This document shows positions 10,986 to 21,573 of a stretch of DNA of 64,000 nt, in pieces (the stretch's first letter is position 1; every line of letters starts with the position of its first letter). The stretch comes from Lodderomyces elongisporus. Taxonomy: Eukaryota > Ascomycota > Pichiomycetes > Serinales > Debaryomycetaceae. The DNA lies in assembly GCF_030384665.1 (NCBI RefSeq), contig NC_083674.1:1240001-1304000 (forward strand), given 5' to 3'. Both the position numbers and the translations under genes were made by a program. Below the pieces are notes generated by a model. That model made no database searches, was not told the origin of the DNA, and saw nothing but the letters and a program-made list of their open reading frames with translations.

Positions 10986-13174
10986 ATTTCTTTTTATTTT
11001 TCCCATATTTTTGTGTTGATTGCGAGATGGATGAATTCGCCATTGATTTCAGAGATTGGATCAATTTCTGACGTCATTTATATTTTGCGAAAGGGTGGAC
11101 AGAGATTAATATATTCAAACACAAAATAAAATATACATGAACATGGAGTGTGAGGGTGATGGCAGAAGAACGTGATGCAATCAGCCAGAGTTGATTTGAA
11201 GAGTAGAGAATGACAGGACGCAAACAAATAAAAAAAGGAAGAAAAAGAAAAGGGGAAAGGGGAAAGGGGAAAGAAGAGGCAGGTAGAAATGCAAGCAAGT
11301 GGTCATTTGAAGCAACTTGTCGAATGAGAGGAAAGATTGGGGCTTTTATATTTAGTTCTTTTTTCTTTTTCCTTTTTCCCTTTTTTTTTTCTTGACAGGT
11401 TAGAAACTAAATGTCCTCTAGCAACATTATGGAGACTCAACTACAATAGGTTGGACGATTGCTTGAATAATCTTTGCAAAGTTGAATCATATGATTAAAG
11501 GTCCGGGTTTTAAAGGGAACGGGTCTACTCTGCTTCATCTTTAACAAATATCGAATATTAAATGTCAAATGTCAAATGTCAAACGCTTTTACACTCTCTT
11601 CTTTTCTTCCTTTCCTCTTTTCAATCAATATGCGGCTAGTATAATTGTACGCGAGGATTGATAATCACCATATATCCAACACCTTCTTTTCCTTTTTTGA
11701 AATCAGTGTCATATATTTCTCTCGGAGATACTAAAACAAATATGCAACTTTCCTTTCTTCTGTATCTTTGCTCCAATCCATTCTTGTTCTTGTTCTCTTA
11801 ATTTCTAAGTATATATTATTGTTTTTTTTTTTGGGTATTTATTGTCTATTGCTTTATTGTTTGATTGTTCATTAATGATTTATGGAATTACTTACAAAAG
11901 TGACGGGATTGGAAACTGAGTCTCAAAGAAGTATGTATCTGTCCCAAAGTAGTAATAGTCATAATAATAATAATTAACCATAACAGTGACACAAAAACAT
12001 ACAGCACTTTGTATGTATGTATGTATGTATGCGTTTGTCTCTCTCTCTCTCTCTTTTTCTCTCACACATAATTTATATTTGTTTAAATAAAAATACGCTA
12101 CCAATTGATCATTTACTTGCTATCTCCAATACGTCTAATCTAATGTCAATCAGCCATCCAGCTTTGCGAGCCAGCCAGCCAGTCAACCAGTCAATCAGTC
12201 AATCAGTCAATCAGTCAGTCGGTTAATCAATTAGTTTATCAATCATTTCCAGTCATACAATCTTAATTTGCTCTGTGTAAAGTATTACACTGGATGTCAT
12301 ATACCTTTTTAGCTTACTTCATTCAGTATTTTGACTGTACTTTGCTTTCATCTCAATGTTGTTTTTTTCATTCTACTTTTCATTCTACTTTTTATTCTAC
12401 TTTTTATACTATATCTTTTGTCAATTTCACAGTATTCTTTTGAGTGATAACCTTTTTTTTTATTTGGCCCAAGCATTCTTTATTGCGCGATACACTATTA
12501 CAAGGAAGTCAAGTTCAAGATACTCTAATAATTTGTATATAGAATCGTCAATTTCACTATAGAGCGTTTAACTTTGCATCGTTGGTGTATCCAGAGGTAA
12601 ACGAAGATAAAATTCAATGAAAAAAATAAAAAATTAAAGTGAGAGAGAGAGAGAAAGAAAATTGAAGGAGTGAACATTTTCCTTAGATTGCTAAAAGCAA
12701 ATGAAATGTAACACAATAACCATTCAGCACCAACTCTAAATTACATTCGACGTCTTTATGTTCTTCATGTTCTTCATGTTCTTCATGTTCTATTGTACCA
12801 AAAAGACAACAAATCGCAAAAACAGACAAAAAACAAAGAAGGAAACCGACTCTTTGTCGATTCCACAGTTTCTGAGTTGTACTCTGAAGCTGTTTGTAGA
12901 TTGTCCTCTTCTTTTTTTTTTTCTTTCTTTCTCTAAATTTTAATTTTGTTTTGTACTTTTTTTTTAAATTTGTTTTATAAAACCATTGCAATTTCACCCT
13001 CAGTTGCCCTCCCCCCTCCCAACAACTTTATTCCTCTTTTTTTTTCTTTCTTTCTTTCTTTCTTTCTTTCAAATTTCTACTCTTTTTTTTCTTTTCCCTT
13101 TTCCTAATATTCTTTTTAAAATAAACCAATTGATCTAATTCCCACTAGTATTACTATCCATACAACTAGATAAA
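10643..13174. other. HAT1-LSP1 intergenic region
   Basis: 2.5 kb with no credible gene, tRNA or element. It contains an 18-base poly-G run (10764-10781), (TTTA)n-like tracts near 10930-10985, a GTAT tetranucleotide repeat near 12010-12030, CAGT/CAAT repeats near 12165-12225, and a TTCATG(TTC) repeat near 12760-12790. Long T/C tracts at 13030-13100 precede LSP1 and look like a strong yeast promoter. An unseen non-coding RNA cannot be excluded. Confidence 0.6.
10764..10781 (+). repeat. Poly-G tract, 18 bases
   Basis: Uninterrupted run of 18 G within T-rich intergenic DNA. Its length is likely polymorphic and subject to sequencing error. Confidence 0.9.
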
Positions 13175-14101
13175 ATGCACAGAACCTACTCCTTAAGATC
13201 GTCAAAGGCCCCAACTGCTTCCCAATTGCAGAGCCCACCACCCCCACCATCATCCACCAAGAACAGATTCTTTGGTAGTGGTGGTTTGTCCTCCTCCATC
13301 AGAAAGGCCGCTGCAGGTGCCACCGGCCCTGAGTTGTCCAGAAAATTGACCCAATTCATCAAGATGGAAAAGAACTTTATGAGATCTGTTGAAGTTACTT
13401 CAAGAGAAAGAAAAGACATTGCTAGACAATTGAGTGCTTGGGGTGAAAGCAACGAAGAAGACATTAGTGACGTCACTGACAAATTGGGTGTTTTGATTTA
13501 CGAAATTGGTGAATTGGAAGACCAATACATTGACAAATACGATCAATACAGAATCACTTTGAAGTCAATTAGAGACATTGAAGGTTCCGTTCAACCATCA
13601 AGAGAAAGAAAACAAAAAATCACCGACGAAATTGCTCATTTGAAATACAAGGACCCTCAATCCCCAAAAATTCCAGTTTTGGAACAAGAATTGGTTAGAG
13701 CCGAGGCTGAATCTTTGGTTGCTGAAGCTCAATTATCCAACATTACTAGAGAACAATTGAAGGCTGCATTCAATTACCAATTTGATGCCACCAGAGAGTT
13801 GGCTGAAAAATACGCCTTGATTGCCGGTTACGGTAAGGCCTTGTTGGAGTTGTTGGATGACTCTGCTGTTACTCCAGGTGAGACCAGACCAGCATACGAC
13901 GGTTACGAAGCATCTAAGCAAATCATCATTGATGCTGAAAACGCTTTGGCTAACTGGACTTTGGACTCAGCTGTCGTCAAGCCAACTTTGTCATTGCACC
14001 ACGAATATGACGAAGACGAAGAAGGTCCAGAAGAAATCACCGAGGCTCACCAACATGAATTTAACAAGCACGACGAAGTCTCAACCGATGGCCATGCTTA
14101 A
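13175..14101 (+). CDS. LSP1: Eisosome core BAR-domain protein (Lsp1/Pil1 family)
   Basis: 308 aa. Lsp1 and Pil1 form the scaffold of eisosomes (MCC furrows) under the plasma membrane and are targets of sphingolipid-regulated Pkh kinases. Seen: the family N-terminus MHRTYSLR, proline run (about 21-25), TGPELSRKL, DKLGVLIYEIGELEDQ, SIRDIEGSVQPSRERK, HLKYKDPQSPKIPVLEQEL, and PAYDGYEASKQIIIDAE, all hallmark Pil1/Lsp1 blocks covering the BAR domain (about 40-270). The acidic tail is shorter than in S. cerevisiae (about 340 aa). Residues such as TDEIAHLKYKDPQSPKIPV fit Lsp1 slightly better than Pil1, but the paralogue choice is weak. All leucines use TTG or TTA and codons are strongly biased, pointing to high expression. 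Convergent with REC8. Confidence 0.93.
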   Translation: MHRTYSLRSSKAPTASQLQSPPPPPSSTKNRFFGSGGLSSSIRKAAAGATGPELSRKLTQFIKMEKNFMRSVEVTSRERKDIARQLSAWGESNEEDISDVTDKLGVLIYEIGELEDQYIDKYDQYRITLKSIRDIEGSVQPSRERKQKITDEIAHLKYKDPQSPKIPVLEQELVRAEAESLVAEAQLSNITREQLKAAFNYQFDATRELAEKYALIAGYGKALLELLDDSAVTPGETRPAYDGYEASKQIIIDAENALANWTLDSAVVKPTLSLHHEYDEDEEGPEEITEAHQHEFNKHDEVSTDGHA

Positions 14102-14680
14102 GCTATACGTAAGTGAGGATAAAATGGAATTAGTGAAGAAGCAAAAGAAGCAAAGGAGCGTAAAGGAGCATAAAAGAGAATTTGAGAAAAATGGCTGAGA
14201 AAAATCAAAGATAGAGAGAAAGAGAAAAAAAAGGAAAAACAAACTAAGGAAGAAAAGAACCAAACATCAAACTGAAATGTGTTTTTTTTTCTCCTTCCAA
14301 ATTTTTCTTCTCATTTCTTTTTCCATTTTCCTTTTGCTTTGTTTTCTTTTGTTTTTTCAATTCCACTAAGCCAACGAGTTTCAATGCACCTACTAGCGTC
14401 ACCACCACTATGACTTCCGCTTTTCTTAAATTCTTTCAACATAATTGTACTATTCAATGCAAGAGTCTAATTGACAAAATAAAAAATCTTTGTTTATCCA
14501 ATATTATTTTTATATTCGCAAAATCGTTTAATAAATTCAATTCGTTGATTTTTTTAAAAAAGAAAAAAAAAAAACAGATAAAACAAACACTATACAACTA
14601 TCATTAATCAATTCTTTGCTTCCCTCTTTACTCTCTAACTTGATATACTTTGACTTTCTTTTTTTTTCGTTCTTCTTTAT
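14102..14680. other. LSP1-REC8 convergent intergenic region
   Basis: 579 bp between two convergent genes. A-rich, then T-rich DNA with no gene; presumably the overlapping 3' ends and terminators of both genes. Confidence 0.55.
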
Positions 14681-16639
14681 TCAGGGGACAACCATTTTGA
14701 GGTTGATACCACTGGGCTTGTTTAAATCATAAGTACCTCTTTTACTCGTATCGACCCCAATTTGCATTATACCATTATTGGCAAGCACCAATAAACTGGC
14801 AAATACATTGGTAGCCAACTTTTTGGGAACTCCTTGACAAAGTGGGGCTACATTCGTTCCTTTAGTTTCATTTTCCGGCAATGGTGCTAAATCCAGAAAC
14901 TGCAACCGGCAAATATTGGAACTTGAGTCATGGGTACGCATCTCCCTCAGCTTGTTGATAAAGTATTTGACAAAATGCTTCAAACGAGGTGCCATATTAG
15001 TGTTGATGCTATTGTTGTGATAATCCTCACTGGACGACATGGATCCTCGTGAGTAATTGTAATCAACTTCATCTATACGGATGGATACGTCAGAGTCATG
15101 TTGTTCTTCATCCATGACCAGAACACCTTCTAAATGGATATCGTTACCAAATGAGTTTTCGCCAAAGTTCCCACCATAACTATCCATAACATTAACACCA
15201 CTACCACCAGCACTAGCACTAACACTAAGTCTTCCTTCTCCTTCTCCTTCTCTTTCGCCTTCTCTTTCGCCTTCTCTTTCACGATCACGTAGAACATCAT
15301 CAAATTGCAAACCATTATTGATATCTTCGCTATCGTTATCACTATCTTCATTGTTTCCACCATTGTACATATACCGCCTAAATTCTGATGGTTCTTGTGC
15401 CTCAACATTTCTGGCTTGTTCTGAAGCTTCATTCGCCATAATTTCAGTACGTTGCTGCACTTCAATAGTCCTCGATAATGTATCATCGATTATCGAGTTG
15501 ATGTTCAAATTAAGAGACTTCTGTTGAAACTTAAGACAAATCGAGGACTTGTCCACAGCTTCAAAAATATCCTTTGCCGTGTGAGTCGATGCTTTTAATT
15601 TTCTACGAATCATCGTAGGAATATAATGAGTATAATTTTCAACAACATCCTGTCTAGTGATGAAAGGAACTTCATCTACTTTTAGCTTAAAACTTTGTTC
15701 TTGAACTTTAGAAACCTCGAAGTCATTAATGTGACTAGCTCGATTCGTATCTATGGAATTAAGCATTTGAAAATCCGGATCTAATTGGGCATTACTTGTA
15801 TTTCCTTTCTGGTTAGTTTCAATATGGTAATCATCATATGGAGCAATATCTCCAATGTCTAACCCCTCCCATTTGTCTTTATTTGAGAAAGAACCAGATG
15901 TATTTGGCAATATTTCTTGCAAATGGCCATCTTCATCAAACTCCAAATTGATATGTGGTGCTACTTCCAAATCATCCTTGCTATTGCTAAAGTCTTGAAG
16001 TGGCGTGTCCAAGTATTTTTCCACCTCTTGCACCGGTTCGTTTCCCAATAAAGCAAACGCCAAACCTTTACCAACTACACTGTCATATCCATAATTTGTA
16101 TTTACAAATAATGGAAAATCAAGTTTATCTCGTTCTGCTATTTCTACTTTACGTCTCTTTGCAAGAAAAGCGGCAGGATCATTCACATTCAACTTGGATT
16201 CAAAATCGAAATCGAAATCGAAATCAAATTGCAAGCTAGGCATGAGATCTAACTGAACCAAAAAAGCAGGGTCTTCTTCCATATATGCTTGTCGCTTTCT
16301 CTTGAAAGATGTCGTTGAGTTTTCCAAACCATCATTAACACAACCATTGCCAAGATTACCGGCGTTTTTTACACATTTTAGGCTCCTTTGAGCATTTTGT
16401 AATCTCAACTGCATATAATTCACATCATTGAGGTAATACGAAATTTTCGTTGTATATAATATTGAAATACCATAGAGGATATGTGATGAGTATTTGATGT
16501 TGCACTGCTTTTGCTCAACCAAGTCATTGCACAACTTAGGTATCAGTGTTTGCAACACATCTTCTCTCTTGATGATTTTGCTCCTCGAGGATGCCTTTGA
16601 GCCTAGAGTTGCAAGCAACCACGCAGTCTGTAATGTCAT
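14681..16639 (-). CDS. REC8: Meiosis-specific cohesin kleisin subunit Rec8
   Basis: 652 aa. Rec8 replaces Scc1/Mcd1 in meiotic cohesin, closing the Smc1-Smc3 ring and protecting sister centromeres until meiosis II. Seen: an N-terminal kleisin block with WLLATLGSK (residues about 7-15), then KREDVLQTLIPKLC and YSSHILYGISILYTTKISYYLNDVN (about 24-75), characteristic of Rad21/Rec8 N-termini, with the ATLGS motif typical of Rec8. The C-terminal block [20 protein letters not shown] (about 612-631) fits the kleisin winged helix. The middle is divergent and acidic, with Phe/Asp repeats (about 138-147) and Arg/Glu/Gly repeats near 455-475 that may be disordered. The ATG at 16637-16639 begins the conserved block, supporting the start. 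Scc1 is the alternative, but the ATLGS motif favours Rec8. Confidence 0.8.
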   Translation of the reverse strand: MTLQTAWLLATLGSKASSRSKIIKREDVLQTLIPKLCNDLVEQKQCNIKYSSHILYGISILYTTKISYYLNDVNYMQLRLQNAQRSLKCVKNAGNLGNGCVNDGLENSTTSFKRKRQAYMEEDPAFLVQLDLMPSLQFDFDFDFDFESKLNVNDPAAFLAKRRKVEIAERDKLDFPLFVNTNYGYDSVVGKGLAFALLGNEPVQEVEKYLDTPLQDFSNSKDDLEVAPHINLEFDEDGHLQEILPNTSGSFSNKDKWEGLDIGDIAPYDDYHIETNQKGNTSNAQLDPDFQMLNSIDTNRASHINDFEVSKVQEQSFKLKVDEVPFITRQDVVENYTHYIPTMIRRKLKASTHTAKDIFEAVDKSSICLKFQQKSLNLNINSIIDDTLSRTIEVQQRTEIMANEASEQARNVEAQEPSEFRRYMYNGGNNEDSDNDSEDINNGLQFDDVLRDREREGEREGEREGEGEGRLSVSASAGGSGVNVMDSYGGNFGENSFGNDIHLEGVLVMDEEQHDSDVSIRIDEVDYNYSRGSMSSSEDYHNNSINTNMAPRLKHFVKYFINKLREMRTHDSSSNICRLQFLDLAPLPENETKGTNVAPLCQGVPKKLATNVFASLLVLANNGIMQIGVDTSKRGTYDLNKPSGINLKMVVP

Positions 16640-17241
16640 TATACCGGTTGAACGAGTTAATAGTCACTGAATCTCACAAGGAATGAAGAGAGGAAATAAA
16701 GAGAAAGGCAAAAATAAAAAGCAACATAAAGTGAATAATAATATTACTTGTATGGTATTTGTTGCTTAAATAATGTGCATTAAATACACGGTGATGGTAA
16801 TATTAATGATAATAATAAATAATAGAAAATAATGTATTGTTGTCATTGACCACTATCATTTTAGCGTGGAGTGTTGCAAAAGAAACACATGTGTGTTATG
16901 GAGTATGTGTAATGAAGAATGTGTGACGAAGAATGTGTTATAAAGTATGTGTATCAGTACGCGCGTACGAGTGTCCTAAAAAAAAAAAAAAAAAGGAAAT
17001 TTGGCTGCCAAAAAAACATTCACAACGCTCACATAGAACAATTGAACTTGATGCACTATTTTCATGAATTTCAAATGATAAAGAGAAATGCAATACAGAC
17101 ACCAAAGTTTCCTTCTTTTGGGTGGTTTCAGTAATAGTGAAGTTTCGTTTTGCTTTTTGTTTTTTCTTCTTTTTCTTTTTGACTATCCATTCCCGTTTTG
17201 CAACTCCTTTTGCGTTTAGTATTTATTCTAGCCTTGATCGA
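16640..17241. other. Intergenic region between the transferrin-receptor-like gene and REC8
   Basis: 602 bp, both flanking genes on the minus strand. Contains GTGT/ATGT-rich DNA (16880-16975), a poly-A run at 16978-16995, and no gene. Presumably the REC8 promoter. Confidence 0.55.
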
Positions 17242-20200
17242 TTATGTCATTTTGTATTGTATGTTTATGAGTTTTTCGTAAATAAGAACAAACCACTTGA
17301 CGGTCAATTCATAGTCTTCATTATCAATTGCCTCATACAACTGAGTGAAAGTACTTTTCACGGTACGATTTGTATACCATGACTCTGCTTCTTTAACATT
17401 AAATTTGGGATTCCCATAAATTACCGAGTCATAGTGATAATAAGCTTTATCCTTCAAACTGTTCACAATAGCCTTGAAATCAAAAAAATTTAGTTCTTTT
17501 CGATTGGAAAAACTTTGCGGATCCTTATTAGACAAATAAGTAATATCCTGATCCGTCAACTGTAGATCACGCTCGAGGTGAGTCAACTTGTAGTTAGACA
17601 CTTTGAATTGGGCAAAATGTTGCAATTTTTTGTAATACCTGTACCATGGGTAGTCGCGCGTTAAGCCATCCTCAACGATATCGTTCCAGTTGTCAAATAT
17701 CTGTGATTGGTACACTGTCAAATTCATGAGTTCGGAAAATTGATCAACAATTTGTTTAAACGTCACGGGATCATCGGTGTCAAGATCTTGAAAGATTGAA
17801 TACCTGTAGATTAAATAGTTTGGTACTATAAAGTCTGCCCATGTATTGCTTATTTTCTCTTGTTCAAGAGTCAACAACGTTTTGTAGTACGTTTCAATTT
17901 CCTTGAAATACAAATGGGTATGATAATCGGCAACTTCATGCTCACTCAAGCTTATTGCTAAAAGACCAACATATTTAACCAAAGCACCATGCAAATGCAA
18001 ACGCCTATCTGACGATTGTTCAATAAGCCATTTTCGAGAGTAAAAGTTGGAGTTTGGCACATACATACCACCATCTCGTTTCTCATCGTTTGCAAATTTA
18101 ACATTGATAACAGGTGCTGCTAAATGCTGTTGAAAAAAGCCAGATTCGGAAGAGGACACAGGCCAACCTAAATTGTTATTAATATGTAATTGATCCTGTT
18201 TTTTCCAAAGATGGTGAAGGGTGGTAAAATCATCATTGAAGTCGTCATCATAATCACCATCACCATCGCCATCATTATCATTAACATTATCATTAACATT
18301 ATCATTACCATCATCTGCTGCAAAAAGTGCACGAAATTCGTCTCCCAGATTATATCGTCCATTATACTCATTGTTATGCTCGTAATTCAGCATCTCGCTA
18401 TCAATCACACTAATATCTCTCTCGACACGACCAGTATTGCTACTGGTCAAGTTGCGTGGTATTGGTATATACTTTGATGTTTTGCGAAGAATATGATTAA
18501 ACAAAGGGTTCGCATCAATCAGGAAATGGCTTCCCATTATGGCATCGCCATCAATATTAATATACGATAGCACCGGCCGTTTCAATTTGAATGCTTTTGA
18601 ATCGTCAATGTATGATTTCAAGCCCACCAAATCCAAATGCGACGCATCCCAAGAGATAAATTTGATGTTTCTCAATGGTTTCCAGCCTTGTTTCACCAAC
18701 TTCTGAAAGTTCCGCATTATTTCGAGCATTATCGCGTGTCCTGAAAGAGGGTTCTCGGAAGTGAGTGAGTCTCGTCTAGCGCCTATGATAATATCGGCAT
18801 CATTGATAATACCTTTCAAGGTACCTACTACGATGCCAAGTTTCTGCGGTGTACTTCCTTGTTCGTTTGTGCTAGCATCGGTTTCTTCACCATCACCAAT
18901 ATAGTAACTTTGCTTTTGCATTTCCATTTCCATTTGCAACTGTAGATTATGCTCTGGATCAAACTCTGGGAAGAATTCCCAATCTGCAAACTCAATGTTT
19001 GGTTTTGCTTTTCCCCTTGTTAAGATTGGTTGAACAAGTGCTTTGCTAATTGGAATGGTAGGTATTTTAATAATTCGACTACTTGCACCCCTTGATATCG
19101 CATAGTCAATTTTGTTGGTACTCGAGTCTATAAACTCAGATCTTGAAAAATCTGTATATGTCAAAACACCAACAGCGCCATAATATTCAGCTAGTGCAAA
19201 TTTTTCTTCAGTTGTGATGTTAGACGACCCACCAATCACATTTTGAAATATGAAAATTTTTCCTTTGAGTGTAATACTTTGATTCAAAAGTCTTACATAG
19301 TCTTTTAAAGAGCCATGGTTGACATAAACATACGGTGCAGATACATTTCCAGCCGCTCCCCATGCATAAAAAGCAGGCGTCTTGAAACCTGGCTCCAAGA
19401 TATCACATCGATAAAGCACCAGATTATGTGAGTCTTTCAAAGTCACCGAGGCTGCTTTGGGGTTGGGAACATTAATATCATAAAAGTGTTGCTCTGTGTG
19501 GAACCCAAATTTCTTGAAACTGGACTCCACATATGAAAGCAACTCTGGGTTGTTATAATGTATCATATTGTACTTGGCCTTACTGTTAATCTCGGTAAAG
19601 TTTTGAAGCCAGTGATCCAAGTGCTCTTCATTTGAAACATGTTCGTGAATTTTACCAATGCCAGTCATACGTAGGAAGTTGCGCTTCACATCGGATTTGG
19701 TAAGGTGTATGCCATACCATCTTCTATAGTCTCTGGCCAACGAAGTTCTAGGAAGAAACGTGAGGTTAAGAATAATCAATGCCGATATACCCAAACAGCA
19801 AATGAGTATAAAGCTAGGTCTTTTGGCTAATTTTACTATCCGGCTCAAATTATCATCTTCATCTTCGTTTTCGCCATTTTCATGGTTGCCAGGGAGCAAT
19901 CGCCTTTGTGCATTCGGTATTAAAAGACGTGTTTCGTCATACCGTGTCTCGTCATACTGTGTTTCATCTAAAGCGTCTGTGTTTTCTTGTTCATATTCGG
20001 GAAATACTTTGGGAACCAAGTCGTTGTCGTGGTTATCACCATTGTTACCACCATCATCATTTTGACTTTGCTGCGCAGTGGTATTTGACTTTACCGCACG
20101 TGCACTCAGGTTGGACTGTTGCTCGCCTCTCTCATTTGTAGATCCATAGGTTGTCAATGGCGTGGTATTTAAAGTAAATATAGGATTATCTATCTCATCT

Positions 20201-20265
20201 TTACGTATTGTTGTGCTTGTAGGAAGAGTAGTCCCTTGATTAGAACTTGCTGCTGAATCGGGCAT
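17242..20265 (-). CDS. Transferrin-receptor-like / M28-fold membrane protein (Tre1/Tre2/Vps70 family), probably not a peptidase
   Basis: 1007 aa from the ATG at 20263-20265; the frame is open nine codons further but without an ATG. Type II membrane topology: a polar N-terminal cytosolic region of about 150 aa, one TM helix (FILICCLGISALIILNLTFL), then a large lumenal part. That part has a PA-like domain (DILEPGFKTPAFYAWGAAG to AEYYGAVGVLTYTDF), a degenerate M28 peptidase fold (DADIIIGARRDSL, NPLSGHAIMLEIMRNF, KFISWDASHLDLVGLKSYI) and a C-terminal helical dimerisation-like domain. In active members the metal ligands are H, D, EE, D and H; here the first His is Arg, the DP motif is NP, and the EE pair is SH. 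This matches the loss seen in transferrin receptor and yeast Tre1/Tre2, which help Rsp5 ubiquitinate metal transporters. The N-terminus has repeated DETxY units and an acidic dileucine-like ETRLLIP, but I see no PPxY. Asp/Asn runs lie in the middle. Confidence 0.75.
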   Translation of the reverse strand: MPDSAASSNQGTTLPTSTTIRKDEIDNPIFTLNTTPLTTYGSTNERGEQQSNLSARAVKSNTTAQQSQNDDGGNNGDNHDNDLVPKVFPEYEQENTDALDETQYDETRYDETRLLIPNAQRRLLPGNHENGENEDEDDNLSRIVKLAKRPSFILICCLGISALIILNLTFLPRTSLARDYRRWYGIHLTKSDVKRNFLRMTGIGKIHEHVSNEEHLDHWLQNFTEINSKAKYNMIHYNNPELLSYVESSFKKFGFHTEQHFYDINVPNPKAASVTLKDSHNLVLYRCDILEPGFKTPAFYAWGAAGNVSAPYVYVNHGSLKDYVRLLNQSITLKGKIFIFQNVIGGSSNITTEEKFALAEYYGAVGVLTYTDFSRSEFIDSSTNKIDYAISRGASSRIIKIPTIPISKALVQPILTRGKAKPNIEFADWEFFPEFDPEHNLQLQMEMEMQKQSYYIGDGEETDASTNEQGSTPQKLGIVVGTLKGIINDADIIIGARRDSLTSENPLSGHAIMLEIMRNFQKLVKQGWKPLRNIKFISWDASHLDLVGLKSYIDDSKAFKLKRPVLSYINIDGDAIMGSHFLIDANPLFNHILRKTSKYIPIPRNLTSSNTGRVERDISVIDSEMLNYEHNNEYNGRYNLGDEFRALFAADDGNDNVNDNVNDNDGDGDGDYDDDFNDDFTTLHHLWKKQDQLHINNNLGWPVSSSESGFFQQHLAAPVINVKFANDEKRDGGMYVPNSNFYSRKWLIEQSSDRRLHLHGALVKYVGLLAISLSEHEVADYHTHLYFKEIETYYKTLLTLEQEKISNTWADFIVPNYLIYRYSIFQDLDTDDPVTFKQIVDQFSELMNLTVYQSQIFDNWNDIVEDGLTRDYPWYRYYKKLQHFAQFKVSNYKLTHLERDLQLTDQDITYLSNKDPQSFSNRKELNFFDFKAIVNSLKDKAYYHYDSVIYGNPKFNVKEAESWYTNRTVKSTFTQLYEAIDNEDYELTVKWFVLIYEKLINIQYKMT

Positions 20266-21573
20266 TTTGGAAATTACTAACAGCTCAAACAAAATTTCTA
20301 TTATGCCTCAAAAATCTGGGGTAGATTTCAAGAGTCGAAATGAAGATAGGAATATATGTTGCTTTTATTTGCTTGTTTGTTTGTTTGTTTTTTTTTTTTT
20401 TGGCTTTTATCACTGAGGAAACGCAATGAAATATTGTTACACTGTCATATGAATATTTAAATCTAAACCTGTGATCTTTGATGTTTTTTGACAAATAATT
20501 TAATTTACTGTTGTTTAATTTTCTGCTTTTGTTTTGTTTAAAATTCGCTTTGCTTTACTTTGCTTTGCTTTACTTTGCTTTGCTTTACTTTGCTATGTTA
20601 TATAAGCCAATGCTATGAATGTAGATGCTGTTGCATTCCTCTTCTGTTTCCAGAAGCTGCGTGCAAATGTGCCTCATTTCCGAACTTTCGTTATATTTAG
20701 AACCGCAACTCCCAGAATAAGCGCCGATTAAAAAATGTAAATGGTAGAGTCAAAATAGTGAGAACGGGTACAAAATAAAATACGAAATAGTTGAGGGGGG
20801 GAAGGGGGGGAAGAGGCCCGCAGGGATTCGCGGTAGGAAGAAGTAGACGAAGAAAAAGAAGGTAAAACAAATTGAAGGAGCAAAAAAAAAAATAAGAGAA
20901 GGATTACAAGAAGTGAATACAAAGAGGGTTATGTGCTTTGAGGAGAGGGTTAGGGTCGGAATCAAAATCGAAATCAGAAAATAGGGAAATGAAAACAAGC
21001 AAAATGGACAAAGATCAAAATATTGTATCTCCTTTAATTTATATACACAACTAATAGTGTTTGGTGAAAAGCCCATAATAAGCTGAAAGGGCCCCCCCAT
21101 GACCTCGTGGTTCACTGCGGAACTTATGTGTTTAAAGTCATTTTATGATTTTGTTTTGCCTTTCGTGGTAGCGAATTGGTTGAAAATTTAGCAATACACT
21201 AGCTTTTAGACTGAAAGCAGTTGAGCTCGTTACTGGTTTGCTTGTTGGTGTGCTTGGAATCAATCGTTGATATTCCCATAAACCGGTTTCGTACCTATCT
21301 TTCTAGTTTGTCCAACCATTTTTACCATTTTTACCATTTTTTCCATATTTACCATTTTATTTTCCTTATTTTTCATTTTCATTTATTTTTTTATTATTTT
21401 TTGCACATGTCGATTTTCTATTCTGTTCAGAAAGAATGGAAATATACAAATTTTCACAATCAGTAGTGAAGGAAAAGGGTTGGAAATAATATACAGCAAA
21501 CTGTTTCCATCATGTTACATTGATACCATGTGTGTGTGTGTGGGGGGGGGGGGGGAAACATTGTTGTTTTGCA
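20266..21573. other. Intergenic region upstream of the transferrin-receptor-like gene
   Basis: 1.3 kb without a gene. It holds GTTT repeats (20375-20390), a TTTACTTTGC repeat (20545-20595), two short poly-G tracts (20795-20810), a TTTTTACCA repeat (21320-21355), and a (TG)n run followed by 14 G at 21542-21555. It covers the RSA3 3' end and the promoter of the membrane protein gene. Confidence 0.55.
21542..21555 (+). repeat. Poly-G tract, 14 bases, after a short TG repeat
   Basis: TGTGTGTG immediately followed by 14 G, about 20 bp from the RSA3 stop codon (on the minus strand this is a poly-C in the RSA3 3' flank). Confidence 0.9.

Noticed and set aside
12683..12997. 104-codon minus-strand frame
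   Set aside because: Consists of poly-Lys from T-runs and a short EEH repeat; no conserved-looking segment.
17242..20292. Nine-codon longer start for the transferrin-receptor-like protein
   Set aside because: The upstream initiator would be TTG; the first ATG of the frame is at 20263-20265.
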